From Megaleporinus macrocephalus (Eukaryota; Chordata; Actinopteri; Characiformes; Anostomidae), in assembly GCA_021613375.1 (NCBI GenBank), contig CM038719.1, forward strand, positions 38,415,120-38,479,119: a DNA stretch of 64,000 nt. The letters run 5' to 3'. The position numbers and the translations under genes were made by a program. The notes under the pieces were generated by a model, which was not told the DNA's origin, did no database searches, and saw nothing but the letters and a program-made list of their open reading frames with translations. Shown in pieces: positions 45,706 through 57,803 of this stretch. Positions within the stretch are counted from its first letter, which is position 1. Every line of letters begins with the position of its first letter.

Positions 45706-48258
45706 CGTGTGTGATGTTTCTATGGTTCCCTGCTTCTTTCCATATGCATGTTTCTATGGTTTCTTCCTGCTTTTCAGATGTTTCTACATTTCTCTTCTTT
45801 TGACAGGCGTGTCAATGGTTTCCTCTTTCTTTACAGATGTTTTTATGGGTCTCTCTTTCTTTAGAGATGATTCTGTTGTTCCCTTCTCATTTATCAACAT
45901 TTCTATGGTTCCCTCCTTCTTTACTGCTGTTTTTATGCTGTTTCTATGGCCCCTTCTTTCTTTACAGATGTTTCAATGTAGTTCATTCCTTCTTTACAGA
46001 TGTTTCTACAGTTCCTTCTTATTTACAGATGTTTCTACAGTTTCTCCTTATTTATAGATGTTTCTACAGGTCCTTCTTATTTACAGATGTTTCTACAGTT
46101 TCTCCTTATTTACAGATGTTTCTACAGTTTCTCCTTATTTATAGATGTTTCTACAGCTACCTCCTTCTTCACCGATATTTCTACTACTCTCTTCCTTTTA
46201 CAGATGTTTCTATGGCCCCTTCTTTCTTTACAGATGTTTCTATGTCCCCTTCTTTCTTTACAGATGTTTCGATGTAGTTCATTCCTTCCTTACAGATGTT
46301 TCTACAGTTCCTTTGTATTTACAGATGTTTACAGTTCCTTCTTCTTTACAGATGTTTCTACAGTTTCTCCTTATTTATAGATGTTTCTACAGCTACCTCC
46401 TTCTTCACAGATATTTCTACTACTCTCTTCCTTTTACAGATGTTTCTATGGGTCCTTCTTTTATTTACAGGAGTTTCTATAGTTTCTTTTTCTTTACAGA
46501 TATTTCTACAGTTCCTTCTTCTTTACAGATGTTTCTACAGTTTCTCCTTATTTGTTGATGTTTCTACAGTTCCTTCTTATTTATAGATGTGTCTACAGCT
46601 ACCTCCTTCTTCACAGATATTTCTACTACTCTCTTCCTTTTACAGATGTTTCTATGGGTCCTTCTTTTATTTACAGGAGTTTCTATAGTTTCTTTTTCTT
46701 TACAGATATTTCTACAGTTCCTTCTTCTTTTTACAAATATTTCTACTACTCTCTTCCTTTTACAGGTGTTTCTGTGGGTCCTTCTTTCTTTACAGATGTG
46801 TCTATAGGTCCTTCTTTCTTTACAGATGTTTCTACAGTTCCTTCTTTTACAAATATTTCTACTACTCTCTTCCTTTTACGGGTGTTTCTGTGGGTCCTTC
46901 TTTCTTCACAGATGTTTCAATGTAGTTCATTCCTTCTTCACAGATATTTCTACTACTCTCTTCCTTTTACAGATGTTTCTATGGGTCCTTCTTTTATATA
47001 CAGATGTTTCTACAGTTCCTTCTTCTTTACAGATGTTTTTATGGGTCTTTCTTTCTTTACAGATGTTTCTACAGTTCCTTCTTCTTTACAGATGCTTCTG
47101 TGGCTCCCTCCTATTTTACAGATATTTCTAAAGTTCCTTCTGTCTTTACAGATGTTTCTATGGCTCCCTTCTATTTTACAGATGTTTCTACAGTTCCTTC
47201 TTTCTTTACAGATGTTTCTATGGCTCCCTCCTGTTTTACAGATGCTTCTACAGTCTTCTTTATTTACAGGTGTGTCTGTGGTTCCACCTTTATTTACAGA
47301 TGTTTCTACAGTGGCTTCCATTTAAATGAGGGAACCACAACATCATTTTTAACCAAAGGATGGTCCCCTCCTTCTTTACGGGTGTTTCTATGGGTCCTTC
47401 TTTCTTTACAGATGTTTCTACAGTTCCTTCTTCTTTACAGATGTTTCTACAGTTCCTTCTTCTTTACAGACGTTTCTATGGGTCCTTCTTCTTTACAGAT
47501 GTTTCTACAGTTCCTTCTTCTTTACATATGTTTCTACAGGTCCTTCTTATTTACAGATGTTTCTACAGTTCCTTCTTCTTTACATATGTTTCTACAGTTC
47601 CTTCTTCTTTACAGATGTTTCAACAGTTCCTTCTTTCTTTACAAATGTTTCTACAGTTCCTTCTTCTTTACAGATGTTTCGCCAGTTCCTTCTTTCTTTA
47701 CAAATGTTTCTACAGTTCTTTCTTTCTTTACAGATGTTTCTGTGAGTCCTTCTTTCTTTACAGATGTTTCTACAGTTCCTTCTTCTTTACAGATGTTTCT
47801 ACAGTTACTTCTTCTTTACAGACGTTTCTATGGGTCCTTCTTTCTTTACAGATGTTTCTACAGTTCTTTCTTTCTTCACAGATGTTTCTGTGGGTCCTTC
47901 CTTTTGTACAGATGTTTCTAAGGGTCCTTCCTTTTGTACAGATGTTTCTATGGGTTCCTCTTATTTCACAGATGTTTCTGTGGTTCCTTCCACTTTACAG
48001 ATGTTTCTATGTCTTCCATTAAAATGAAGGAACCACAAAATCATTCATAACAAAGGATCTCTATATGGTTTCAACCTTCTTTCCATGTGTTTCTATGGGT
48101 CCTTCTTTCATTACAGATGTTTCTATGGGTCCTTTTTTTTGTAAAGATGTTTTAATGGTTCCCTCCTTTTTAGTGATGTTTCTATGGCTCCTTCATTCTT
48201 TACAGATATTCTGCAGTTCTATATTTTTTTTAAAGATGTTTCTATGGTTACTCCTGTT
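45706..48258 (+). repeat. 30-bp minisatellite, forward array (about 85 units)
   Basis: Unit ATGTTTCTACAGTTCCTTCT followed by TTCTTTACAG. Main variants replace ACAG by ATGG or TGTGG. Each unit resembles a polypyrimidine tract plus a CAG splice acceptor followed by ATG. Because the period is ten codons, all three forward phases stay open for up to 305 codons as hydrophobic decapeptide repeats; these are not genes. Two related interruptions (about 47310-47375 and 48008-48070) share GGAACCACAA and AACAAAGGAT-like sequence. Confidence 0.95.
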
Positions 48259-49132
48259 GTGAATATTTCTTACATACTATGGTGTCTGTTGAAAGCTTGT
48301 TTACACAGATGGCCACACTGAATGCTACAGAGGTTGCGAGAAGTTTTTGGTTCAGTGAATTCCATCATTTATGGCAGGAACACCCCAACCCTGACCCTGG
48401 AGATAAGAACCTGGCCAGACGGATCACATGGGCCAGATGGAACAATGGAGGCAGGCCTATAAGACCACGGTAGACCATGTTCGAGATCTTCTCACAGAAT
48501 GTCTGTACGATGGTATCCTCAAAACTTATACTTTAAACTGCTCTCCCTCTGTCCATTACAGTGAAGAGAGCTTGAGCTACTTGAGTCAATGTAGGAGGAT
48601 CTCCTAAGCTGCACAGTGAGAAGCAGCAAAAGGTGGTAAAGTGTATCAGAAAGCCTTGCTTCAGTAATGTAGTGCCAAAGTTTAGACTATTTAATGGACT
48701 GCAGTAGCTCCAAGTTGACTCTGAGGAGCAGAAGGAGAGGGTATAAGAGAAAGCAGGTCCTGTTCCAGTAGTTCCAGCCAGGAATACACACAGAGGAGCA
48801 GAGAGAGAGAGAGAGAGAGACAGAGCGATTCAAACACTTCCTCTGCTGACTACTGAGTTAACAGCATTTCTTTCATACTTCTATCGCGTCTGTGTGTTTG
48901 TAGCATGTAGCGCATCACTGTCATGCCAGCTTATTGCGTTTAGCGTCACGTCTGAGCGTTTCTCACATTTCGGAAAAGCGGCTCATTCATTATTAATGCC
49001 GTGCTTTTCCCCTCACCTCCGTAACAATCTGCATCAGGAGTTAGGAAGTGTGGAGGTTTAGCACCCAGAGCTGTTGCAGTACCACGGAACAGGACCGCAT
49101 ACACGTATCACTGTATATGATGGAATACAATA
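48259..49132. other. Spacer between the two inverted 30-bp arrays
   Basis: Non-repetitive DNA apart from a (GA)n run near 48802-48822. A 64-codon plus frame at 48279-48473 has no recognisable domain. It would form the loop if the flanking arrays paired. Confidence 0.5.
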
Positions 49133-52100
49133 CACTATAGAAAGATCTGGATGAGGGGACCATAGAAACATCTGTAAAGAGTGAGGAGATCATAGAAACA
49201 TCTGTAAAGAATGAACGAGAACCACAGAAACATCTGTAAATAAGGAGAAACCACAGAAACATCTGTAAAAAATGAAGAAACCATAGAAACATCTGTAAAT
49301 AAGGAGAAACAGAAATATCTGTAAATGAGGAGAACAACAGAAACATATGTAAAGAATGAGGAAACCATAGAATCTTCTGTATATAAGAAGAAACCATAGA
49401 AACATCTGTAAAGAATGAGAAACCACAGAAAAATCTGCAAAGAATGAAGAAACCATAGAAACATCTGTAAAGAATGAGGAAACCATATAATCATCTGTAA
49501 ATAAGAAAAAACCATAGAAACATCTGTAAAGAATGAAGAAACCATAGAAACATCTGTAAATAAGAAAAAAACATAGAAACATCTGTAAAGAATGAGGAAA
49601 CCATAGAATCATCTGTAAATAAGAAAAAAACATAGAAACATCTGAAAAGAATGAGGAAACCATAGAATCATCTGTAAATAAGAAGAAACCATAGAAACAT
49701 CTGTAAAGAATGAAGAAACCATAGAAACATCTGTAAAGAATGAAGAAACCATAGAAACATCTGTAAATGAGGAGAAACCACAGAAACATCTGTAAAGAAT
49801 GAAGAAACCATAGAAACATCTGTAAATAAGAAAAAAAACACAGAAACATCTGTAAAGAATGAAGGGACCATAGAAACATCTGTAAATAATGAGAAACCAC
49901 AGAAACATCTGTAAAGAATGAAGGGACCATAGAAACATCTGTAAATAATGAGAAACCACAGAAACGTCTGTAAAGAAAAAAGGGACCATAGAAACATCTG
50001 TAAAGAATGAAGGCACCATAGAAACATCTGTAAAGAGTGAAGAGATCATAGAAACATCTGTAAAGAATGAAGGGAACCACAGAAACATCTGTAAAGAATG
50101 AAGAGATCATAGAAACATCTGTAAAGAATGAAGGGAACCACAGAAACACCTGTAAAGAGTGAAGGGATTATAGAAACATCTGTAAAGAATGAAGGGAACC
50201 ACAGAAACATCTGTAAAGAATGAAGAGATCATAGAAACATCTGTAAAGAATGAAGGGAACCACAGAAACACATGTAAAGAGTGAAGGGATTATAGAAACA
50301 TCTGTAAAGAATGAAGGGAACCACAGAAACATATGTAAAGAATGAAGAGATCATAGAAACATTTGTAAAGAATGAAGGAACCACAGACATATCTGTAAAG
50401 AATGAAGAGATCATAGAAACATCTGTAAAGAATGAAGGAACCATAGAAACACCTGTAAATAAGGTGGAAACCACAGAAACATTGGTAAATAAGAAGCAAC
50501 CATAGAAACATCTGTAAAAATAAAGGAACCGTAGAAACATCTGTAAAAAGGAGGAAACATTAGTAAATAAGAAGGGAACCACATAAACATCTGTAAAGAA
50601 TGTAGGGACCACAGAAACATCTGTAAATAAGGAGGAAACAATAGAAACATCTGTAAAGAATGAAGGAAGCACAGAAACATCTGTAAAGAATGAAGGGAGC
50701 ACAGAAACATCTGCAAATAAGGAGGAAACAACAGAAACATCTGTAAAGAATGAAGGGAACAACAGAAACATCTGTAAAGAATGAGGGGACCATAGAAACA
50801 TCTGTAAATAAGGAGGAAACCACAGAAACATCTGTAAAGAATGAGGGGAGCACAGAAACATCTGTAAATAAGGAGGAAACCACAGAAACATCTGTAAAGA
50901 ATTAGGGGAGCACAGAAACATCTGTAAATAAGGAGGAAACCACAGAAACATCTGAAAAGAATGAAGGGAACAACAGAAACATCTGTAAAGAATGAAGGGA
51001 CCACAGAAACATCTGTAAATAATGAAGGGAACAACAGAAACATCTGTAAAGAATGAGGGGACCATAGAAACATCTGTAAATAAGGAGGAAACCAAAGAAA
51101 CATGTGTAAAGAATGAGGGGACCATAGAAACATCTGTGAATAAGGAGGAAACCACAGAAACATCTGTAAAGAATGAGGGGAGCACAGAAACATCTGTAAA
51201 TCAGGAGGAAACAACAAAAACATCTGTAAAGAATGAAGGGAACAACAGAAACATCTGTAAAGAATGAAGGGACCATAGAAACATCTGTAAATAAGGAGGA
51301 AACAACAGAAACATCTGTAAAAAATGAAGGGAACCACAGAAACATCTGTAAAGAATGAAGGGACCATAGAAACATCTGTAAAGAATGAAGGGAACCACAG
51401 AAATATCTGTAAAGAATGAAGAGATCATAGAAACATCTGTAAAGAATGACGAGATCATAGAAACATCTGTAAAGAATGAAGGGAGCACAGAAACATCTGT
51501 AAATAATGAAGGAAACAACTGAAACATCTGTAAAGAATGATGGGACCATAGAAACATCTGTAAATAAGGAGGAAACCACAGAAACATCTGTAAAGAATGA
51601 AGGGACCATAGAAACATCTGTAAATGAGGAGGAAACCACAGAAACATCTGTAAAGAATGAAGGGACCAAAGAAACATCTGTAAATAAGGAGGAAATAACA
51701 GAAACATCTGTAAAGAATGAAGGGAACCACAGAAACATCTGTAAATAATGAAGGGACCACAGAAACATCTGTAAATAAGGAGGAAACCACAGAAACATCT
51801 GTAAAGAATGAGGGGACCATAGAAACATCTGTAAATAAGGAGGAAATAACAGAAACATCTGTAAATAATGAAGGGAACAACAGAAACATCTGTAAAGAAT
51901 GAAGAAACCATAGAAACATCTGTAAATAAGAAAAAAACATAGAAACATCTGAAAAGAATGAGGAAACCATAGAATCATCTGTAAATAAGAAAAAACCATA
52001 GAAACATCTGAAAAGAATGAAGAAACCATAGAAACATCTGTAAAGAATGAAGAAACCATAGAAACATCTGTAAATAATGAAGAAACCATAGAAACATCTG

Positions 52101-52742
52101 TAAATGAGGAGAAACCACAGAAACATCTGTAAAGAATGTAGGGACCATAGAAACATCTGTAAAGAATGAAGGGACCATAGAAACATCTGTAAATAATGAG
52201 AAACCACAGAAACATCTGTAAAGAATGAAGGGACCATAGAAACATCTGTAAATAATGAAGGGAACCACAGAAATACCTGTAAAGAGTGAAGAGATTATAG
52301 AAACATCTGTAAAGAATGAAGGGAACCACAGAAACATCTGTAAAGAATGAAGAGATCATAGAAACATTTGTAAAGAATGAAGGAACAACAAAAACATCTG
52401 TAAAGAATGAAGGGAACAACAGAAACATCTGTAAATAATGAAGGGACCACAGAAACATCTGTAAATAAGGAGGAAACAACAGAAACATCTGTAAAGAATG
52501 AAGGAACAACAGAAATATCTGTAAATAAGGAGGAAACAACAGAAACATCTGTAAAGAATGTAGGGACCATAGAAACATCTGTAAAGAATGTAGGGACCAT
52601 AGAAACATCTGTAAAGAATGAAGGAACAACAGAAACATCTGTAAAGAATGTAGGGACCATAGAAACATCTGTAAAGAATGAAGGAACAACAGAAACATCT
52701 GTAAAGAATGAAGGGAACCACAGAAACATCTGTAAATAAGGA
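49133..52742 (-). repeat. 30-bp minisatellite, inverted array (about 120 units)
   Basis: Plus-strand unit CATAGAAACATCTGTAAAGA followed by ATGAAGGGAC; its reverse complement is the unit of 45706-48258. A segment resembling 49555-50060 (markers AAAAAAACATAG and AGAATCATCTG) recurs at 51905-52250, showing internal block duplication. Minus-strand frames reach 598 codons (50902-52698) but encode only decapeptide repeats in three interchangeable phases. Confidence 0.95.
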
Positions 52743-52831
52743 GGTTAGTTATTAAAGCACACTGTGGGTTTAAACACTGCTAACTCATTTGAGATCTTCT
52801 TCTTACTGATCCGTTCATTGTTCTGGGTAAA

Positions 52832-52970
52832 TTTGCATCAACTGCTGTGTCTGATCCACTCACACCAGCACAACACACACACTAACACACCACCCACCAC
52901 GTCAGTGTCACTGCAGTACTGAGAATGAACCACCACTCAAACAGCCCTTTGGGGGTCCTGACCGGGTAAC
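52832..52970 (+). mobile_element. Family A fragment
   Basis: Contains CTGATCCACTCACACCAGC, ACGTCAGTGTCACTGCAG and GGGGGTCCTGACC in the order of the copy at 41259-41632. Ends are missing. Confidence 0.6.
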
Positions 52971-53099
52971 AACATATACAGAGAAACAAAACAAATATAT
53001 TTATAAAAGCATATCTGAAGAAAACACAGCTATTGGTCAGCTCACACTGTGACATGATGACCCTCAGAACGTCTCCCGTGATTGGCCAGAGGTCACGTG

Positions 53100-53395
53100 A
53101 GGTCACTCGCGCTTCCTCAGGCGTTAGAGATGAGGGTAGGAAGTGGGGGAGGATGAGAAGGGAGAGCTGTCAACTCCATTACCTGCCGGCCCAGAGCGGA
53201 CAGGTGACCTTTCCCTAGACGGAGCGCGGTGCTGCGGCGTGGTCAGCGCTGCGTCCGTCTCAGCGGGCAGGCTTTCAATGGAGCCTGGATTGTATTGCGA
53301 ACTCCAGAGAGAGGCGGAGACCTCGGCAGCCCAAGTAACCTGAGTCATCTGCCTCCTGCGGGAGAGAGCTCCTCGGCCGAGCTCCTCCACCTGGA

Positions 53396-53435
<40 letters not shown>

Positions 53436-53560
53436 CTTCTTTTCCATTACCTCCACGACGACGGCTAAACGTGTAAATAATGAAGCGGCTCCCCCGTCCC
53501 CGTCCTCGGCCCTCGAAAAACACAATCCCGGCGCTGGCTGTTTGACATCAAGGTTAATTC
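53100..53560. other. GC-rich candidate regulatory region with CT run
   Basis: CpG-rich, non-repetitive DNA interrupted by a CT microsatellite (53398-53431). Open frames of 66-133 codons overlap on both strands and have no recognisable domains; the longest minus frame crosses the microsatellite. Likely a CpG-rich regulatory segment; an exon cannot be excluded. Confidence 0.35.
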
Positions 53561-53935
53561 GGCGGGTGCGCTGTGAAAGGGGGGCTCGGTAGAAGCTGGG
53601 TGTTTGTAAAGCAGGGCAGTGCGCGCTGAATTCAGAAGGCGGCGCAGCTCGGATCGATGCTATAGGTCAAACTACATGTTTGTATCAGTGCATCAATAGC
53701 ACTGCATCAGAAAGGAATATGCCAATGGATACAGTTAAGGGAAGCGAAAGGGCAGCTCTCGGGGGCCGAGGCGAGTCAGAAAAGCACTCGGATCGGGTCA
53801 GATGGAGTGCTGTTGGTCAAGCCTCCCTCGCAAAACACCCTGCGTAAAATCATTAGTGATGGATTGACTCTAACGGCCCTCCTGCTTTTTAATTTTTAGC
53901 ATTTTATAGCAGCTTTTTGGCTACCTGTACGGAAG
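53561..53935. other. Candidate conserved non-coding element
   Basis: Unique-looking sequence with AATCATTAG near 53850 and ATGGATACAGTTAAG near 53726. No coding potential. It sits between the CpG-rich segment and the 173-bp array. Conservation is untested. Confidence 0.4.
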
Positions 53936-56185
53936 AGCTTCCGAACAGCTTATAAATAGTTTATAAATGGTTAATAGTTAGATAACAAACACTGTACACA
54001 GTATTAATAGGTAGTCGTAGCACATTAATAACAGGCAAACGTGAGCTGTTCTATTTGATTGAATATTTCTATGCATTCAAGCTGAGAGGCTGACTGATGG
54101 AAAGGACGAGATCAGTAAATATCAAAATCTGAACGGTAACTATATAAAGGGATGTAATATAAAAACAGTTTATTAATGGTTAATAGTTAGATAATAAAAA
54201 GTTATAACATATTCATATCAGCTCTTCCATCTGATGAATGTTTATGGTGGAAAGGACAAGATCAGCAAATATAAAAATCTGATGGGTAACAACATAAAAG
54301 AATGTACTTTATAAATAGTTAAGTAACGGTTAATAGTTAGATAATAAACACTGTACAAAGTATTAATAGGTAGTTGTAGCACATTAATAACAGGCAAACG
54401 TGAAATCTGATTTATTATTTCTATGCATTCAAGCTGAGAGGCTAACTGATGGAAAGGACAAGATCAGTAAATATCAAAATCTCAGCGGTTAATATACAAA
54501 GGGATGTATTATTATTGATAGTCGGATAATAAACAGTTATAACATATTAATTACAAGGGCACATACGAGCTCTTCTATCTAATAAATGTTTATATGTTTT
54601 CAAGCTGAGAGGTGTAATGCTGACTGATGGAAAGGACAAGATCAGTAAATATCAAAATCTGAGCAGTAACTATATAAAGGGATGTATTATTATTGATAGT
54701 CGGATAATAAAGAGTTATAACATATTAATTACAAGGGCACAAATTAGCTCTTCTATCTGATAAATGTTTATATGTTTTCAAGCTGAGAGGTCTGACTGTT
54801 GGAAAGGACGAGATCAGTAAATATCAAAATCTCAGCGGTAACTATATAAAGGGATGTATTATTATTGATAGTCGGAAAATAAACAGTTATAACATAAATT
54901 AATTAAAAGACCACAAATGAGCTCTTCTATCTGATAAATGTTTATATGTTTTCAAGCTGAGAGGTCTGACTGTTGGAAAGGACGAGATCAGTAAATATCA
55001 AAATCTCAGCGGTAACTATTTAAAGGGATGTATTATTATTGATAGTCGGATAATAAAGAGTTATAACATATTAATTACAAGGGCACATATGAGCTTCTCT
55101 ATCTGATAAATGTTTATATGTTTTCAAGCTGAGAGGTCTGACTGTTGGAAAGGACGAGATCAGTAAATATCAAAATCTCAGCGGTAACTATATAAAGGGA
55201 TGTATTATTATTGATAGTTGGATAATAAACAGTTATAACATATTAATTACAAGGGCACAAATGAGCTCTTCTATCTGATAAATGTTTATGTGTTTTCAAG
55301 CTGAGAGGTCTGACTGTTGGAAAGGACCAGATCAGTAAATATCAAAATCTCAGCGGTAACTATATAAAGGGATGTATTATTATTGATAGTCGGATATTAT
55401 ACAGTTATAACATATTAATTACAAGGGCACATATGAGCTCTTCTGTCTGATAAATGTTTATATGTTTTCAAGCTGAGAGGTGTAATGCTGACTGATGGAA
55501 AGGACAAGATCAGTAAATGTCAAAATGTGACGGTAACAATTTAAAAGAATGTAGTTTATAAACAGTTTATTAGTGGTTAATAATTCAATAATAAATGCTA
55601 CATATTAATAAGCAGTTAAAACATGTTAATAGCAAGGGTTAACGTGAGCTTTTCGATCTGATGGATGGTTATATGTGTTGACAGCTTTAACGCTAACTGA
55701 TGGAAAGGACAAGATCAGTAAATATCAAAATCTCAGCGGTAACTATGTAAAGGGATGTAATATATAAACAGTTTATTATTGGCTAATGTTAGATAATAAA
55801 CACTGTACCAAGTATTAATAGGTAGTCTTAGCACATTAATAACAGGCAAACGTGATTTGTTCTATCTGATTTATTATTTATATGCATTCAAGCTGAGAGG
55901 CTAACTGATGGAAAGGATGAGATCAGTAAATATCAAAATCTAATGGGTAACAACATAAAAGAATGTAGTTCATAAATAGTTTATTAATGGTTAACAGTTA
56001 GGAAATAAACTCTGTACAATGCATTAATAAGCAGTAATAGCACATTAATAAAAAGGTGTATATGTGATCTCTTCCATCTGATAAATATTTCTATGCATTC
56101 AAGCTGAGAGGTTGACTGATGGAAAGGACGAGATCAGTAAATATCAAAATTTGACGGGTAACAACATAAAAGAATGTGTTTTCAC
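53936..56185. repeat. ~173-bp satellite-like array, 12 copies
   Basis: The conserved box GGAAAGGAC(A/G)AGATCAG, followed by TAAATATCAAAATCT, recurs about every 171-179 bp in the centre (54450-55500). Spacing is 150-210 bp in the more diverged flanking copies. Each unit also carries GATAGTCGGATAATAAA and TTTTCAAGCTGAGAGG. No coding potential. The central copies are most alike, as expected from recent local amplification. Confidence 0.95.
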
Positions 56186-56189
56186 TGCT

Positions 56190-57250
56190 AGTCCAAACGC
56201 AGATTAATTCAAGGCCCTCGCTAGCACTTCCCTCCGTCCGTCGGGCTCCGCCATCTGTTTATTGCGGAGAAAAACTCACTTTGTTTTCGATTGCTTTGTT
56301 ACGATAGATTAATAGCCGTAATGAAGCGTTGCGACAATTGCTAATGAAATGGGGCGGTTCCTCGCGCCGTAAGAAATCCCCATCCGTATTTTTCATCCGC
56401 GCTCAGCGTTTCCCCACAGCAAGCCGAGTGCAAATTAATCTACTCAGCTAAACGGGGGCCGTATGAAAATTTGCAAACACCTATAAATATGCTGGAGCAA
56501 GCAAGCCAGCCAGCGCGGCCCGCGCTACTGCGGCAGCTTCAGACGTCCTTTGTCTGACTGCGGCTGCGGAACGGAGCGGAGGCTGCTAGACCCTTTCCCT
56601 TTTCTTTCCCCTCCTCCTCCACCTCCTCCTCGTATTCAGAGTGGATAATAACAGAAATCTGTTTACTTGCTGCTTCATCTGATGTATTACCGACGCCTCC
56701 CTTTCCGGAGGCGCGAGGAGGATGCTCTGCTTGGCCTCCTGGCACCGCCATTTCGTCTAGCTTTGAGTAAACAAAGTGAGCGAAGTTTGGACGAGAACAG
56801 CGTTTCATTTGTTGGGGGGGGGGGCGAGGAGAAAGCAGCTCGGTCTAAGAGAACTCGGCTGCGAGACCCCTCGGCTGGTGAAAAGGACGGCGGCTGCAAA
56901 AGCAGCTGTCGGTAAACAGAGAGAGAGCGTAAGACGAGCGCGGCGAGGGTCGACCTCGCGCCTCCAGCCAAAGAGGAGAGCTCCTGCGAGAGGAGAGGCG
57001 AGGCGAGGCGAGGCGAGGCGAGGCCAGGCTCTGCCTTCAGGACAGGCAAATAAACACCATCGATCTCCATGTTGCTCCACTCAGGAGAGCTAATCTACAG
57101 CTCCACTGCCTGATTCCGCTAATTAGGTTGCCTTCTTTGTTTAAGCCACAGCCAGGAAGCTTTTTTTAGAGGCCAATTGCATTTAGACCAATCAACGTCA
57201 ACCTCTGCCATCGATGTGTATCAATACAATGGGCCCAAGCCTATAGAAGA
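56190..57250. other. Candidate conserved regulatory region, partly CpG-rich
   Basis: 56190-56520 is AT/GC-balanced with many homeodomain-like cores (AGATTAATTC, GATTAATAG, GCTAATGAAAT, GCAAATTAATC). 56520-57060 is GC-rich with CpGs, a poly-G run at about 56814-56822 and a (GGCGA)n run at 56997-57024. Overlapping frames of 82-127 codons on both strands show no known domain. I infer enhancer-like and CpG-island-like DNA; no promoter or exon is proven. Confidence 0.4.
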
Positions 57251-57803
57251 GCAACAAACCGAATTAATAAACAAATAAATAAACAAATAAACAGACGATG
57301 CTGGAAGCAAACCATGGGGACCGGTTTGCTGTGAAATGCGTGGATCAATCTCATGCATACAGCAACTCCAACTCCCGGGAGGTGAAGAAGCATTCTGGCC
57401 TAAAACTAGCGATTTTAATATGCTGCCGTGTTGCGTACCACCCTGTAGAACATCACCGCATCCCTCAGCCTCGGTTCTTTAACAGGATTCATGAATTTGT
57501 ACTCGGTTTCTTGCTGGTGTTGTCAGCCATCAGTGTTCTGTCACTACAGGAGCCAGCATGTCCAACACACATTGGTCATACAACCACTGGAAACCCCCAG
57601 AGACCCTCCCCCATCATTGGTCTGAAACAGGTTGTGAGCATGAAGACCAGAAACTCAACTCAATCAATGAATCATTTAGTCATTTTAATTATTAATTAAA
57701 TTAATTAAATGTTTTCTTTATATCTTAGTGGTACAACTTTAGAACAAGGCTATGCTCATGAAAAGTTTATGACTGTTTTAAAATTTGTTTTTAAGGTTAT
57801 ATA
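57251..57803. other. Unrecognised DNA
   Basis: An (AAAT/AAAC)n run lies at 57264-57292. The 133-codon plus frame at 57298-57699 has no recognisable domain and no gene context. Confidence 0.4.

Noticed and set aside
47004..47921. 305-codon plus-strand frame
   Set aside because: By-product of the 30-bp repeat, as for the other frames in that array.
50902..52698. 598-codon minus-strand open frame with hydrophobic repeats
   Set aside because: It lies wholly in the 30-bp minisatellite; the period is ten codons, so stops are absent in all three phases, and equivalent frames occur in each phase and in the inverted array.
53124..53525. 133-codon minus-strand frame
   Set aside because: Crosses the CT microsatellite (Arg-Glu repeats) and overlaps several other frames on both strands; no recognisable domain or splice structure.
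56687..57093. Overlapping 91-127-codon frames on both strands
   Set aside because: Typical of GC-rich DNA lacking stop codons; compositions are Arg/Ala/Ser-rich and partly from the GGCGA repeat. An exon cannot be fully excluded but is not supported.
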